DNA of 29,753 bases, taken from the NCBI GenBank assembly GCA_002306345.1, contig DBRQ01000002.1, positions 33,916 to 63,668 on the forward strand, in the 5' to 3' direction. The first letter of the stretch is position 1, and the number at the start of each line of letters is the position of its first letter. The translations under genes were made by a program, and so were the position numbers. The notes beneath the pieces are model-generated. The model was given only the letters and a program-made list of their open reading frames with translations. It was not told the origin of the DNA and did not search any database. Below are positions 1 through 7,339 of this stretch, in pieces. The stretch is from Candidatus Pacebacteria bacterium UBA1364. GTDB taxonomy: Bacteria; Patescibacteriota; Microgenomatia; UBA1400; PJMF01.

Positions 1-330
1 AGGCGAAAGTAAACTAGTGTTTGGCGATTCATTTTGTGGTAAAACTTGACTAATAATTGGCCAAGCTGCAGAACCAGCCAAAATGATACCGACACTAATT
101 AAAATTAGCGGCACACTTTGGGCACCAACTTTAACAAATTTAGGAATCCGTTGCCAAAATTTAGATTGAATTTTGTGATCCAATTCTTTTTCAAAAGTTT
201 GGTTAGCTTGGTTTCTTTTAGTAAGATCTAAAACTTTGCCATTCAGTTCGTCTAAAGAAACGTTTTTGAGCAAGGCTTGTCGATAAACTCTTAGCAATTC
301 TTGCTTATTAATTTTGAAATCTTGTGACAT
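1..330 (-). CDS. N-terminal part of a single-pass membrane protein (partial; runs off the window edge)
   Basis: The reading frame opens with ATG at 330 and stays open to base 1, giving 110 residues without the C-terminus. A charged cytoplasmic segment of about 70 residues is followed by one hydrophobic helix (VPLILISVGIILAGSAAWPI) and then a polar stretch, so the missing part is probably outside the cell. The ATG lies 5 nt after the stop of the preceding gene, so the two are very likely co-transcribed. I do not recognise the family with confidence. The AAWPII pattern at the end of the helix recalls the anchor of some CPR membrane-bound sortases, and an LPxxG surface protein is encoded elsewhere in the window, but this is only a guess because no catalytic Cys or Arg region is visible. 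Confidence 0.7.
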   Translation of the reverse strand, partial: MSQDFKINKQELLRVYRQALLKNVSLDELNGKVLDLTKRNQANQTFEKELDHKIQSKFWQRIPKFVKVGAQSVPLILISVGIILAGSAAWPIISQVLPQNESPNTSLLSP

Positions 331-335
331 AACAA

Positions 336-2495
336 TTATTTGTCTAATTCTAAGCTGACTCTATCTTGATCGCTTGGCAAATTGCGCAAAATGTTGATCA
401 AAAATGGTGGATTAAAAATGATTTGCACTTCTTTAATTTCATCACTATTTTCTAAAGATTCTTTTGCTTCCACCCAACTCTTGCCTAAGACTGTTTGCTT
501 TAATTCTTCTAGATTGAGATTAGCTGCCGCCTTGGCACTTAAATCAGCATTGAAAGTAACTCTACTAGAATTAGAAGCTATTTTCGCCTCATCAGTCATT
601 AACGAAGGATCTTGACTAGTAAAACTATAATTAGTCGGTAAGTCTGCGGCCAAAATATCTAGAGCTAGCTTTTTCAGGTCAGCGGCAAGATATTGCACCG
701 CCATAACTTGCAAAGTCAAATCAAGAGTTACTGTTTCTGCCTCATCACCTACCTTTGAAGAATAACTGTTTTTGATAATTTTAGTTTTACCAGTTGGTAC
801 AAAATATGTGCCATTACCCGATTCTTGTTCGAATTCTCGGTTAGCTTCTTCGACCAATTTTTTACTTAAATTTTCTAACAATTTGTTTTGATCAATTTCC
901 GCCACAACTCGTACTTCACGGCTTGAACCACCAGAAAAATTATCAAGAGCAACAGCAGCAAATTGGTCATCAAAATAGTCGGCTACCCGAAATTTAGTGT
1001 CTTTGTTAAAATTAGCCTCTGCACCAATATCTTTAGCCGTAACCGTTGTTTCAATTTTGCCATAACTCCTAACCTTTTCGTCGCCCTCTTCTTTTTCAAC
1101 TGCTGCCGGAATTTTTATTGTCGAATCAAGCAAAAAATCAATGCCATTACTACTAATGATTGTTCCTTGTTTTAGTTCAGCTTCTTGTAAAGTTTTATTA
1201 TAAACAAGCACTTTGCCTTTGGCTTTATCACCCACCAAACCAATACCGGTGGTAGCAGCCACATCTTGACCACTAATTTCTTTACTGTGAAGCGAAGCTT
1301 TTAATAAAGCCTTACTAAAATCAGAATCTTCAAGATTGGGATCTAAAGTCACAAGAACACTTTTTTGCAACAAAGCTTCTTCAGGAGTCAAAACAATTTT
1401 GACTTTAGAAATAAAAAAAGCAAAAATACTGGCGATAATTAAAAGAGCCAATAAACCTGTCGCAAAACCCAATAAAATTGTTTTTTTGTGAGCTAAATAA
1501 AACCTAACTAATGACGAGCGTCTGGTCTTTGCTCCTTTGTCTATATCAAGGGTTTGCTTGGTTGAAGAAGGAGTGGCCAAATTATCTTTCTTAGTCAAGT
1601 AATCTTGTTTTAAATTAATCCCAAAACTACTGACACTTGGCTTTTCAATGGCATAATCATTGGGATTATGAACCTCTTGCGAAGGCGCGGTTGGTCTCGT
1701 AGTTATTGTCGGGTTCATGGGCGCAGATTTGGCAACAAACTCAACTTGTGGCATTTTGGCCAAAAATGCTTCTTTGGTAAAAATTTTACCAGCACTGAGA
1801 CTGGCTGATTTGATCATATAATCAGCTTCTAAAATCACAATGGTAGGCGCTTGGGCGAAACCAGGATTGCTGGTCCAATCCACTTTGACCAACTGCTCGT
1901 GCAGTGATTCCATCGCTTTCGGCTTAAGAGCAATCGAGGTTAACAAAACTTTATTGGGAAAATATTTACCTTCTTGATCAAGATGTTTAGCTGCTCTAGC
2001 CAAAACTTCAGTAAAATCATCCACTACATTGCCAGAACGACCCACAGTGATTAAATCCAAGAATTGCCCATGCTTGAGAAAAATTAAATCAAAGCTATCT
2101 TCTTTAAAAACCAACAACAAGCAAGAATCATTTTCATCGCCGATTAAACGTGCTTCCGCTAAAGCTTCGGGAATACTAATTTGACCCAAGGCGTCTAAAC
2201 TCAATTCTTCGGAAATTTCTTTGACAATAGGTTTTTTTAAATCACTTAGTTCACCATTTTCTAACCAAGCATAATCAAAAACAAAAATAGTTTCCACAAT
2301 GTCTTGTGAATCAGGACCTAATTGCTGCAAACTTTTGTCTAATTGGGTCAATAAGTCCTGGCGATCAAAATAAGTTTTAATTTCCGAAAATTCCTGAATT
2401 TGTATTCCTTGTCCATTATTAGATACCAAAGAAGATTGCAAATATTTGTCAGTCAACAAGATAGTAAAAAAATAACGTTTTTCTTGGTCAGGCAT
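336..2495 (-). CDS. Membrane protein with actin-like N-terminal region and baseplate-J-like extracytoplasmic region
   Basis: The protein has about 719 residues in three parts. Roughly 250 N-terminal residues alternate strands and helices in a way that resembles a PilM/actin-like fold (FDYAW, LLLVFKEDSFDLIFL). A Pro/Thr/Ser-rich linker follows, then one transmembrane helix (GFATGLLALLIIASIFAFFI, about residues 340-360 from this start). About 350 residues outside the membrane carry VGDKAKGKVLVYNKT, a phrase I associate with CPR proteins annotated as baseplate J-like. The function is unknown; envelope assembly or export is conceivable. I chose ATG at 2495 because the frame could also open at GTG 2534, but that GTG sits in the loop of a perfect 15-bp inverted repeat and neither start has a Shine-Dalgarno site. 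It lies downstream of alaS and 5 nt before the next membrane protein gene. Confidence 0.75.
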   Translation of the reverse strand: MPDQEKRYFFTILLTDKYLQSSLVSNNGQGIQIQEFSEIKTYFDRQDLLTQLDKSLQQLGPDSQDIVETIFVFDYAWLENGELSDLKKPIVKEISEELSLDALGQISIPEALAEARLIGDENDSCLLLVFKEDSFDLIFLKHGQFLDLITVGRSGNVVDDFTEVLARAAKHLDQEGKYFPNKVLLTSIALKPKAMESLHEQLVKVDWTSNPGFAQAPTIVILEADYMIKSASLSAGKIFTKEAFLAKMPQVEFVAKSAPMNPTITTRPTAPSQEVHNPNDYAIEKPSVSSFGINLKQDYLTKKDNLATPSSTKQTLDIDKGAKTRRSSLVRFYLAHKKTILLGFATGLLALLIIASIFAFFISKVKIVLTPEEALLQKSVLVTLDPNLEDSDFSKALLKASLHSKEISGQDVAATTGIGLVGDKAKGKVLVYNKTLQEAELKQGTIISSNGIDFLLDSTIKIPAAVEKEEGDEKVRSYGKIETTVTAKDIGAEANFNKDTKFRVADYFDDQFAAVALDNFSGGSSREVRVVAEIDQNKLLENLSKKLVEEANREFEQESGNGTYFVPTGKTKIIKNSYSSKVGDEAETVTLDLTLQVMAVQYLAADLKKLALDILAADLPTNYSFTSQDPSLMTDEAKIASNSSRVTFNADLSAKAAANLNLEELKQTVLGKSWVEAKESLENSDEIKEVQIIFNPPFLINILRNLPSDQDRVSLELDK

Positions 2496-2507
2496 ATGGT
2501 TTGATGT

Positions 2508-2557
2508 AGAGTTTAGCACTTTAAAATAGGCCACAAAAGGAGAAAGTGCTAAACTCT
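2508..2557 (-). repeat. Perfect 15-bp inverted repeat with 20-nt loop between alaS and the next gene
   Basis: AGAGTTTAGCACTTT at 2508-2522 is the exact reverse complement of 2543-2557, leaving a 20-nt loop (2523-2542). As minus-strand RNA it forms a 15-bp hairpin starting 22 nt after the alaS stop. A possible GTG start codon (2532-2534) lies in its loop. The 3' arm is followed by ACATCAAACC rather than a run of T, so it is not a standard intrinsic terminator. It may instead act as an mRNA stabiliser, processing site or protein-binding site. Confidence 0.85.
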
Positions 2558-2578
2558 CTGCCTTCCATTAAAGCAAAA

Positions 2579-4483
2579 TTAGCTGGTTTTTTGAAGAGCG
2601 TATATTCTTCTGATCCCATCAGCCACCGCTTTTTCTTTAACAATCACCATCTGCCCAATCATTCCAGTACGTTCTACATGTGGACCAGAGCAAAGCTCAC
2701 GAGAAATAAAATCTGTACCTTTTTTATTACCAGTGGGATTTTTGCCAATCGAATAAACATTGACCGTGGAAGGATATTTATCAATAAACAAAGCTATAGC
2801 TCCAGAATTTAAAGCTTCTTTTTTAGACATAGTTTCTTTGACAATTGGTAAATCAGCTTCGATCCACTGATTAACTAGATTGGTAATTTGCTCTTTTTCA
2901 ATCGCAGTCAAAGCTTTTGGATAGGAAAAATCAAAACGAAGCCTCTCGGCCGTTATATTTGAGCCTTTTTGTGCTACACTTTCACCCAAAACTTGGCGCA
3001 AAGCAGCGTGCAAAAGATGTGTCATACTGTGATATTTAGTAGTTATTTCTCCTTCATCGGCTAAACCACTTTTAAACTTATTTTTAGCTACTGACTTGGA
3101 AGAAACAGAGTGGGCAATTTGATATTTTAAATACAAAGCTTTAATATTTTCCTCAACAGGCAATGCCTTTGCTTGGGCTTCTTCTAAAGATAATTCAAGT
3201 GGAAAACCAAAACTTTCATAAAGTTTAAAAGCCAATGCAGCTGTTAATTGATTGTGTTGCAAAGATATTTTTTCAAATTCTTTCAAGCCATTGCTTAAAC
3301 TTTTACTAAATTTTAATTGTTCATTCTGTAACAATTGACTAATAGTTTGTTCTTGCTCTCTCAGTTTTGGATAACAATCTTCATAAAGCAAAACTATTAC
3401 GGGGACCAGTTCCACCAGAGTTTCCTGTTTGATATTTAAGTAAGCAGCTTGACGTAAAGCGCGACGAAGCAAACGGCGTAAAACATAACCCTGCTCTTTA
3501 CTAGAGGGTACCACTCCGTCAGCGAGTAGCATCACTGCCGCTTTCATGTGATCGGCAATAATCCTAAAATATTTTTGCTTCGTTGCATCTTTATAACTGT
3601 AATTAGTCAAAGATTGAATTTTTTCAATCAAAGGCCAAAAAGCAGCCGTTTTAAAAATGTCTGGTTGCTTTTGGTAAGCCATCAATATTCTTTCCAAGCC
3701 CCCGCCAAAATCGATATTAGCTTGCGATAGAGGCACAAAACCGGTTCCAGTTTTTTGATACTGCATAAAAACCGAATTGCCAATCTCTAAAAATCTGCCA
3801 CATTCACAATTAATGTGACAAGGTCTGGCTTGCTGATGAATTTTGTTAGTTAAATCATTATTTTGTTCACCAAAGTCATAAAAAATTTCACTATCTGGGC
3901 CACCAAGTTCACCATTAGGCATGTTAGCCGGTACACCTGAACGCGACCACCAATTTTTTTGTTCGCCATAAAAGAAAATACGGCCAGCTTGCATCCCCAA
4001 TGATGGATCTTCAACAATAGTGGCCTTGATTCCCACAGATGCAAAAAGTTGCTGCCAAAGCAGAGCGGCTTCATCGTCACGCTTGATTCCTAACTGCTTA
4101 TTTCCTGCAAAACAGGAAACGTAGAGGTTCTGAGGATCAAGTGCTAATTCTTTGATTAAAAAATTAAAAATAAAGGTAATTTGTTCTTTTTTAAAGTAAT
4201 CACCAAAAGACCAATTACCTAACATTTCAAAAAAAGTAGTGTGACGATTGTCACCCACTGCCTCAATGTCTTCAGCTCTAAAACATTTTTGCACATTGGC
4301 AATTCTTTTTCCCTCTGGATGCTTGAGACCAAAAAAATACGGAATCATCGATTGCATACCAGCACTAGTGAACAGCGTTGTTGGATCATTGTCGGGCACT
4401 AGCGAAGTAGAAGGCACTACACTGTGATCGAGTGAACTGAAGTAATTTAAATATTTTTGACGGACAAAAGATAGATCAGACAT
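2579..4483 (-). CDS. alaS: Alanine--tRNA ligase, short form without the C-terminal domain
   Basis: This enzyme charges tRNA-Ala with alanine; it may also charge the tmRNA of this window, which has the G3-U70 pair this enzyme reads. The class II catalytic core is at the N-terminus (TSAGMQSMIPYFFG, then the motif 2 region KCFRAEDIEAVGDNRHTTFFEMLGNW spanning about residues 66-91, and the motif 3 region GGGLERILM). The editing domain keeps its zinc ligands: HSMTH at about 485-489 and CSGPH at about 598-602. The protein stops at 634 residues just after GIRRIYALQ, where usual bacterial enzymes of about 870 residues continue into the DHHA1 and C-Ala region. The ATG at 4483 has no Shine-Dalgarno site but follows an extended -10 element by 7 nt. 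Confidence 0.97.
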   Translation of the reverse strand: MSDLSFVRQKYLNYFSSLDHSVVPSTSLVPDNDPTTLFTSAGMQSMIPYFFGLKHPEGKRIANVQKCFRAEDIEAVGDNRHTTFFEMLGNWSFGDYFKKEQITFIFNFLIKELALDPQNLYVSCFAGNKQLGIKRDDEAALLWQQLFASVGIKATIVEDPSLGMQAGRIFFYGEQKNWWSRSGVPANMPNGELGGPDSEIFYDFGEQNNDLTNKIHQQARPCHINCECGRFLEIGNSVFMQYQKTGTGFVPLSQANIDFGGGLERILMAYQKQPDIFKTAAFWPLIEKIQSLTNYSYKDATKQKYFRIIADHMKAAVMLLADGVVPSSKEQGYVLRRLLRRALRQAAYLNIKQETLVELVPVIVLLYEDCYPKLREQEQTISQLLQNEQLKFSKSLSNGLKEFEKISLQHNQLTAALAFKLYESFGFPLELSLEEAQAKALPVEENIKALYLKYQIAHSVSSKSVAKNKFKSGLADEGEITTKYHSMTHLLHAALRQVLGESVAQKGSNITAERLRFDFSYPKALTAIEKEQITNLVNQWIEADLPIVKETMSKKEALNSGAIALFIDKYPSTVNVYSIGKNPTGNKKGTDFISRELCSGPHVERTGMIGQMVIVKEKAVADGIRRIYALQKTS

Positions 4484-4490
4484 GGAATTT

Positions 4491-4499
4491 ATTATACCA
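4491..4499 (-). promoter_or_regulatory. Extended -10 promoter of alaS (TGGTATAAT), probably leaderless
   Basis: Read on the minus strand, TGGTATAAT ends 7 nt before the alaS ATG. Transcription would begin at or within a few bases of the start codon. There is no Shine-Dalgarno site in between, and the element abuts the stop codon of the upstream gene. Confidence 0.6.
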
Positions 4500-4501
4500 G
4501 A

Positions 4502-4846
4502 TCAAATACCTTTAAATTTTTGTTTTTGTTTGCGACCACGACGCCGCTTTAATTTAGCCAAATGTGCCAATTCTTTTTCTATATTATTTTTTTCAAAAGC
4601 CACTTTCATTCCCAAAAAAGAATCATTTAATTGTTGCAAATACTCGCTGCGAAAGGCTTCCAAAGAAATGTTTTTATTCTTAATTAAGCCTTGTTGCCAA
4701 AGATATTCTCTGGCCTCTTCCCATTGTTTAGCAAGCTTTTGCCATTTTTTGCTTCCATAGGGACTAGCAAAATAAGAAAAAATGGCGCCCAAACCAAAGG
4801 CGCCCGCAAACAGCAATACAGAATCATTATTTTCTGTTTTTTTCAT
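4502..4846 (-). CDS. Small membrane-anchored protein, YtxH-like
   Basis: The protein has 114 residues. One N-terminal hydrophobic helix with small residues (VLLFAGAFGLGAIFSYFASP) is followed directly by GSKKWQKLAKQWEEAREYL, an arrangement typical of YtxH-like proteins, where a Gly-rich membrane helix leads into a charged amphipathic helix. The C-terminus is strongly basic (KRRRGRKQKQKFKG) and could touch nucleic acid or membrane lipids. The frame also extends upstream to 4897, but I chose the ATG at 4846 because it gives a compact N-terminus before the helix and overlaps the upstream gene by only 20 nt. It is probably translationally coupled to that gene. Function unknown. Confidence 0.7.
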   Translation of the reverse strand: MKKTENNDSVLLFAGAFGLGAIFSYFASPYGSKKWQKLAKQWEEAREYLWQQGLIKNKNISLEAFRSEYLQQLNDSFLGMKVAFEKNNIEKELAHLAKLKRRRGRKQKQKFKGI

Positions 4847-5189
4847 CAAGCTTGTCTTCATCCTCATCTTCAATGTCTTCTTTATCTTTAACTGCATCTT
4901 TGTTTTTATCTTTATTCACAAAAGACATAAAACCTTCGGCCACTTTTAGACCAGCAGTAAAATTGGTGACAAAGGCAGATAAGCTGTGAAATGGATTAAG
5001 AATGCCGACAATTTTTTCTTGAGTACTATCAATCACTAAATTGGCTTTATCCACAGCAACATCAGCTTTGTTAAGAATGTTTTTGGCTTTAATTAAAACT
5101 CCGATTAAATTAATAGCTACTACCACTAAAACAATGGTTAAAACTACTAAACAAACAACTAAAACAATGGGCAAAATTTCGTTAATCAT
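4827..5189 (-). CDS. Small membrane protein with N-terminal helix and acidic tail
   Basis: The protein has 120 residues. A long hydrophobic helix at residues 5-35 (LPIVLVVCLVVLTIVLVVVA) precedes a soluble helical part with regularly spaced hydrophobic residues (ILNKADVAVDKANLVID). The architecture resembles DUF948-type general-stress membrane proteins and similar small CPR proteins. The tail is a run of Asp, Glu and Lys (KEDIEDEDEDKLDEKNRK). A TTG-started extension from 5207 is possible, but the ATG at 5189 places the start right before the membrane helix and lies 6 nt after a -10-like element. The next gene starts inside its 3' end. Function unknown. Confidence 0.7.
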   Translation of the reverse strand: MINEILPIVLVVCLVVLTIVLVVVAINLIGVLIKAKNILNKADVAVDKANLVIDSTQEKIVGILNPFHSLSAFVTNFTAGLKVAEGFMSFVNKDKNKDAVKDKEDIEDEDEDKLDEKNRK

Positions 5190-5230
5190 ATTACTATTGT
5201 GACACAAATTAGTATCTTTCTCAAACTTTC

Positions 5231-5875
5231 TTAAAACTTAACCTGGACGCTACGCTGCAAAATGGTACTTTTACCATTTTGATCATTTGCCTTAATGGTA
5301 ATCGTGTTAGTTCCCTCTTGAGGTAAATATAACTCAGTTTCAAAAGAGCCATCGGCTCTAAGTGCAACTGGTGTAGCATTAATAGTTAACATCGCATCGG
5401 CAGTGGTCTGTCCTTGCACAAGCACGTTGGGGGAAACTTCTGCATTTTCCAAAGGCACCGATAAACTTAGGGCTGGAGGACGATTTAATTGATAAAATTG
5501 CCAAGCAGCATAAGAGAAAAACACAACAAAAATAGTTATCACTGATAATAAAACCAATCGAATTGGCAACCAAGAAGTTTTCTTTTTTAGCTGAGGATAC
5601 AAAAATTCTCTAGGAATTAATTGGCCTTTGGCGCTTTCTTCATAATCACGCCTCAAAATAGCGAACAATGGCTTTTCATCAAGTTTAAAAAGCCTAGCAT
5701 AATTGCGAATATAGGCCTTGATAAAAGTGGCGGCAGGCAAAGCATCAAAATCATTTGCTTCCAAAGCAACCAAATATTCTATTTTAATATGAGTACTGTC
5801 TGCTAATTCTTCCAAAGTAAAATGAGCCTTTTCTCTGGCGGCTCGTAATAAATCACCAACTGTTTGCGTTTGCAT
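5231..5875 (-). CDS. RodZ-like protein: HTH domain, membrane helix, extracytoplasmic domain
   Basis: The protein has 214 residues in the RodZ layout. Residues 1-75 form a Cro/C1-type helix-turn-helix domain of the HTH_25 kind (TVGDLLRAAREKAHFTLEEL, then IKIEYLVALEANDFDALPAATFIKAYIRNYA as a continuing block). One transmembrane helix lies near residues 101-122 (LVLLSVITIFVVFFSYAAW). The outer part is a short beta-rich domain (SPNVLVQGQTTADAMLTING-like, then GSFETELYLPQEGTNTITI) resembling Ig-like or glucodextranase-B modules. RodZ proteins link the MreB cytoskeleton to wall synthesis; whether this cell has MreB is not shown here. The start ATG at 5875 fits the family N-terminus. The gene sits between yqeY and small membrane protein genes, probably in one transcription unit. 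Confidence 0.8.
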   Translation of the reverse strand: MQTQTVGDLLRAAREKAHFTLEELADSTHIKIEYLVALEANDFDALPAATFIKAYIRNYARLFKLDEKPLFAILRRDYEESAKGQLIPREFLYPQLKKKTSWLPIRLVLLSVITIFVVFFSYAAWQFYQLNRPPALSLSVPLENAEVSPNVLVQGQTTADAMLTINATPVALRADGSFETELYLPQEGTNTITIKANDQNGKSTILQRSVQVKF

Positions 5876-5914
5876 ATCTTTTAAAGCAATTTGAATTTAA
5901 GTTTAATAATTTAA

Positions 5915-6355
5915 TCAGTTACAGTTGGCTAGAGCTTTTTTGAGTAAGATTGTTACTCGACCACCGTCAGCTCTACCACCAACTTTTTTCATTACTTGGC
6001 CCATCAGCGGCCCAAAATCTTGAGTGGTAGCGGTTGACAAAACCTCACCAATAACTTGTTCCAATTCTGCATCCGACAACTCGGTAGGTAAATAACTAAT
6101 CAAAACCGCTATTTTAGCTTGAGTTTCATCAATCAAATCTTGGCGCGCGGCTCTTTTAAAGTCAACTAGGGCTTCTTTTTGTTGCTTCAGCATGGTTTTG
6201 ATAATCTTGTGCACCATTTCGTCGTTGGCCTCACCATGATCAATTTCAAAATTTTTGACTTCAGAGCGAATCATCCGTATCATATCAAGCTTGAGAGTTT
6301 CATGAGCTCGCATAGCATTCTTCATATCTTCTATGAGTTGTTCTTTTAGTGTCAT
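5915..6355 (-). CDS. yqeY: GatB/YqeY domain protein
   Basis: The protein has 146 residues and matches the stand-alone YqeY family over its full length: MTLKEQLIEDMKNAMRAHE at the start, LDMIRMIRSEVKNFEID, a central LIDETQAKIAVLISYLPTEL, and the family's closing MGQVMKKVGGRADGGRV. The same domain is the tRNA-binding tail of the GatB amidotransferase subunit, but the stand-alone protein's role is not settled. I chose the ATG at 6355 rather than an upstream extension to 6397 because it has an AAAGG Shine-Dalgarno site about 6 nt before it, and because the longer form would run into the tRNA-Val gene. The gene lies just after that tRNA on the same strand. Confidence 0.93.
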   Translation of the reverse strand: MTLKEQLIEDMKNAMRAHETLKLDMIRMIRSEVKNFEIDHGEANDEMVHKIIKTMLKQQKEALVDFKRAARQDLIDETQAKIAVLISYLPTELSDAELEQVIGEVLSTATTQDFGPLMGQVMKKVGGRADGGRVTILLKKALANCN

Positions 6356-6387
6356 TGTGGCCTTTCTCAATTTTAAACAATGCTTAC

Positions 6388-6464
6388 TGGTGGACAATAC
6401 AGGACTCGGACCTGTGACCTCACGAATGTGAATCGTGCGCTCTAACCAACTGAGCTAATTGTCC
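6388..6464 (-). tRNA. tRNA-Val, anticodon CAC
   Basis: The cloverleaf closes completely on the minus strand. The acceptor pairs GGACAAT with ATTGTCC, the D stem GCTC with GAGC, the anticodon stem CACGA with TCGTG around loop TTCACAT (anticodon CAC, reading GTG), and the T stem ACAGG with CCTGT. ACCA is encoded at the 3' end (6388-6391). The T loop reads TCCGAGT, so position 55 is C where nearly all tRNAs have U (pseudouridine). The D loop keeps GG. Confidence 0.95.
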
Positions 6465-6589
6465 TTTATGTTTTTGTAAGTTGCCAAAGCATGCCAATAT
6501 GTCAATCAAAACAAGGCAACTATAGGCCGTATTATAGGAAACTTAAGCGCAAAAAACAATCCATGACACTTAATGACAACTGATTTAGT

Positions 6590-6595
6590 GATAAT
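6590..6595 (+). promoter_or_regulatory. Possible -10 of comF (GATAAT)
   Basis: GATAAT lies 8 nt before the comF ATG with no Shine-Dalgarno site between, in line with the short-leader pattern of other genes here. The 139-bp spacer 6465-6603 between the divergent tRNA-Val and comF must hold promoters for both; no convincing -35 is visible. Confidence 0.35.
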
Positions 6596-6603
6596 TAAGT
6601 TGT

Positions 6604-7263
6604 ATGCAACTGCAAGAATTAATTTTGGAATTATTTTTTCCAGAATTTTGTCTTAATTGTCAAAATCTGGGTCCGCCACTCTGTCAAAATTGTTATCACG
6701 ACCTCAACTTTTATTTTACCCAAAATAAAATCCAAGAAATCAGCGCAAATTTTGAAGAGGTTTATTTTGATCAAGTGCAAATTATGGCCAAGTTTGAGGG
6801 CAGTTTGGCCAAATTACTCAAAGCTTTAAAATATCAAAGTGGTAAAAATATTGCACCTTTTTTGGCGCGCATGCTCTATCGCCATTTGTTGATTCCTCAG
6901 GCAGACCTTATTACTTTTATACCGCTACATCCACATAAATTAAGAATAAGAGGTTATAATCAATGCCAAGAAATTGCCCTAGAACTTGGCAAAATTACGC
7001 AAATTCCGGTGAGAAATTTATTGCAAAAAAAACAGAATACTTCGGCTCAAGCCCAAATTAAAAATCAAAAAGATAGGTTACAAAGAATGCAAGGTCTTTT
7101 CCAAATTAGAGAAAAATATCAAGATTTGGTCGTTAATAAAACCATTATCATCATCGATGACGTTTTAACCACTGGCGCTACGCTTAATGCTGCCAGTCAA
7201 GCACTAAAAAAGGCCTCTGTCAAAGAAATTTTTGGTCTAATTGTGGCCTCCAAAATGGAATAA
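6604..7263 (+). CDS. comF: ComF family phosphoribosyltransferase-like protein
   Basis: The protein has 219 residues. The N-terminus carries a four-cysteine zinc finger (CLNCQNLGPPLCQNC, residues 17-31), and the C-terminal half is a type I phosphoribosyltransferase fold with the PRPP loop IIIIDDVLTTGATLNAAS (about residues 180-197). The middle keeps the family's IPLHPHKLRIRGYNQCQEIA. In Bacillus and Haemophilus, ComF/ComFC proteins are needed for DNA uptake by natural transformation and are thought to act with the helicase ComFA or with PriA. The gene is one of only two plus-strand genes here and is divergent from tRNA-Val. No other competence gene is in the window. Start ATG 6604 fits the family N-terminus. 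Confidence 0.93.
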   Translation: MQLQELILELFFPEFCLNCQNLGPPLCQNCYHDLNFYFTQNKIQEISANFEEVYFDQVQIMAKFEGSLAKLLKALKYQSGKNIAPFLARMLYRHLLIPQADLITFIPLHPHKLRIRGYNQCQEIALELGKITQIPVRNLLQKKQNTSAQAQIKNQKDRLQRMQGLFQIREKYQDLVVNKTIIIIDDVLTTGATLNAASQALKKASVKEIFGLIVASKME

Positions 7264-7272
7264 TTTGAGCCA

Positions 7273-7310
7273 TAATTCAAAGTTTTTTACACTGTAATTC
7301 AAGGATTTTT
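7273..7310 (+). repeat. Imperfect direct repeat (period 22 bp) just upstream of the ssrA promoter
   Basis: TAATTCAAAGTTTTTT at 7273 and TAATTCAAGGATTTTT at 7295 differ at two bases and start 22 bp apart, about two helical turns. The first copy, with the preceding TTTGA, could also form a weak hairpin followed by T6 that ends comF transcription. The second lies directly before the ssrA -10. Confidence 0.5.
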
Positions 7311-7311
7311 G

Positions 7312-7320
7312 TGTTATAAT
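7312..7320 (+). promoter_or_regulatory. Extended -10 promoter of ssrA (TGTTATAAT)
   Basis: A perfect TATAAT at 7315-7320 is preceded by TGT. The predicted transcription start near 7327 is about 13 nt before the mature tmRNA 5' end at 7340, leaving a short 5' piece for RNase P to remove. No good -35 is seen at 17 bp, consistent with an extended -10 promoter. Confidence 0.75.
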
Positions 7321-7339
7321 CAAAGTAGTTCTTTAAAAA

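Noticed and set aside
6356..6397. N-terminal extension of YqeY
   Set aside because: It would overlap the tRNA-Val 3' end, while ATG 6355 has a ribosome site and the family N-terminus.
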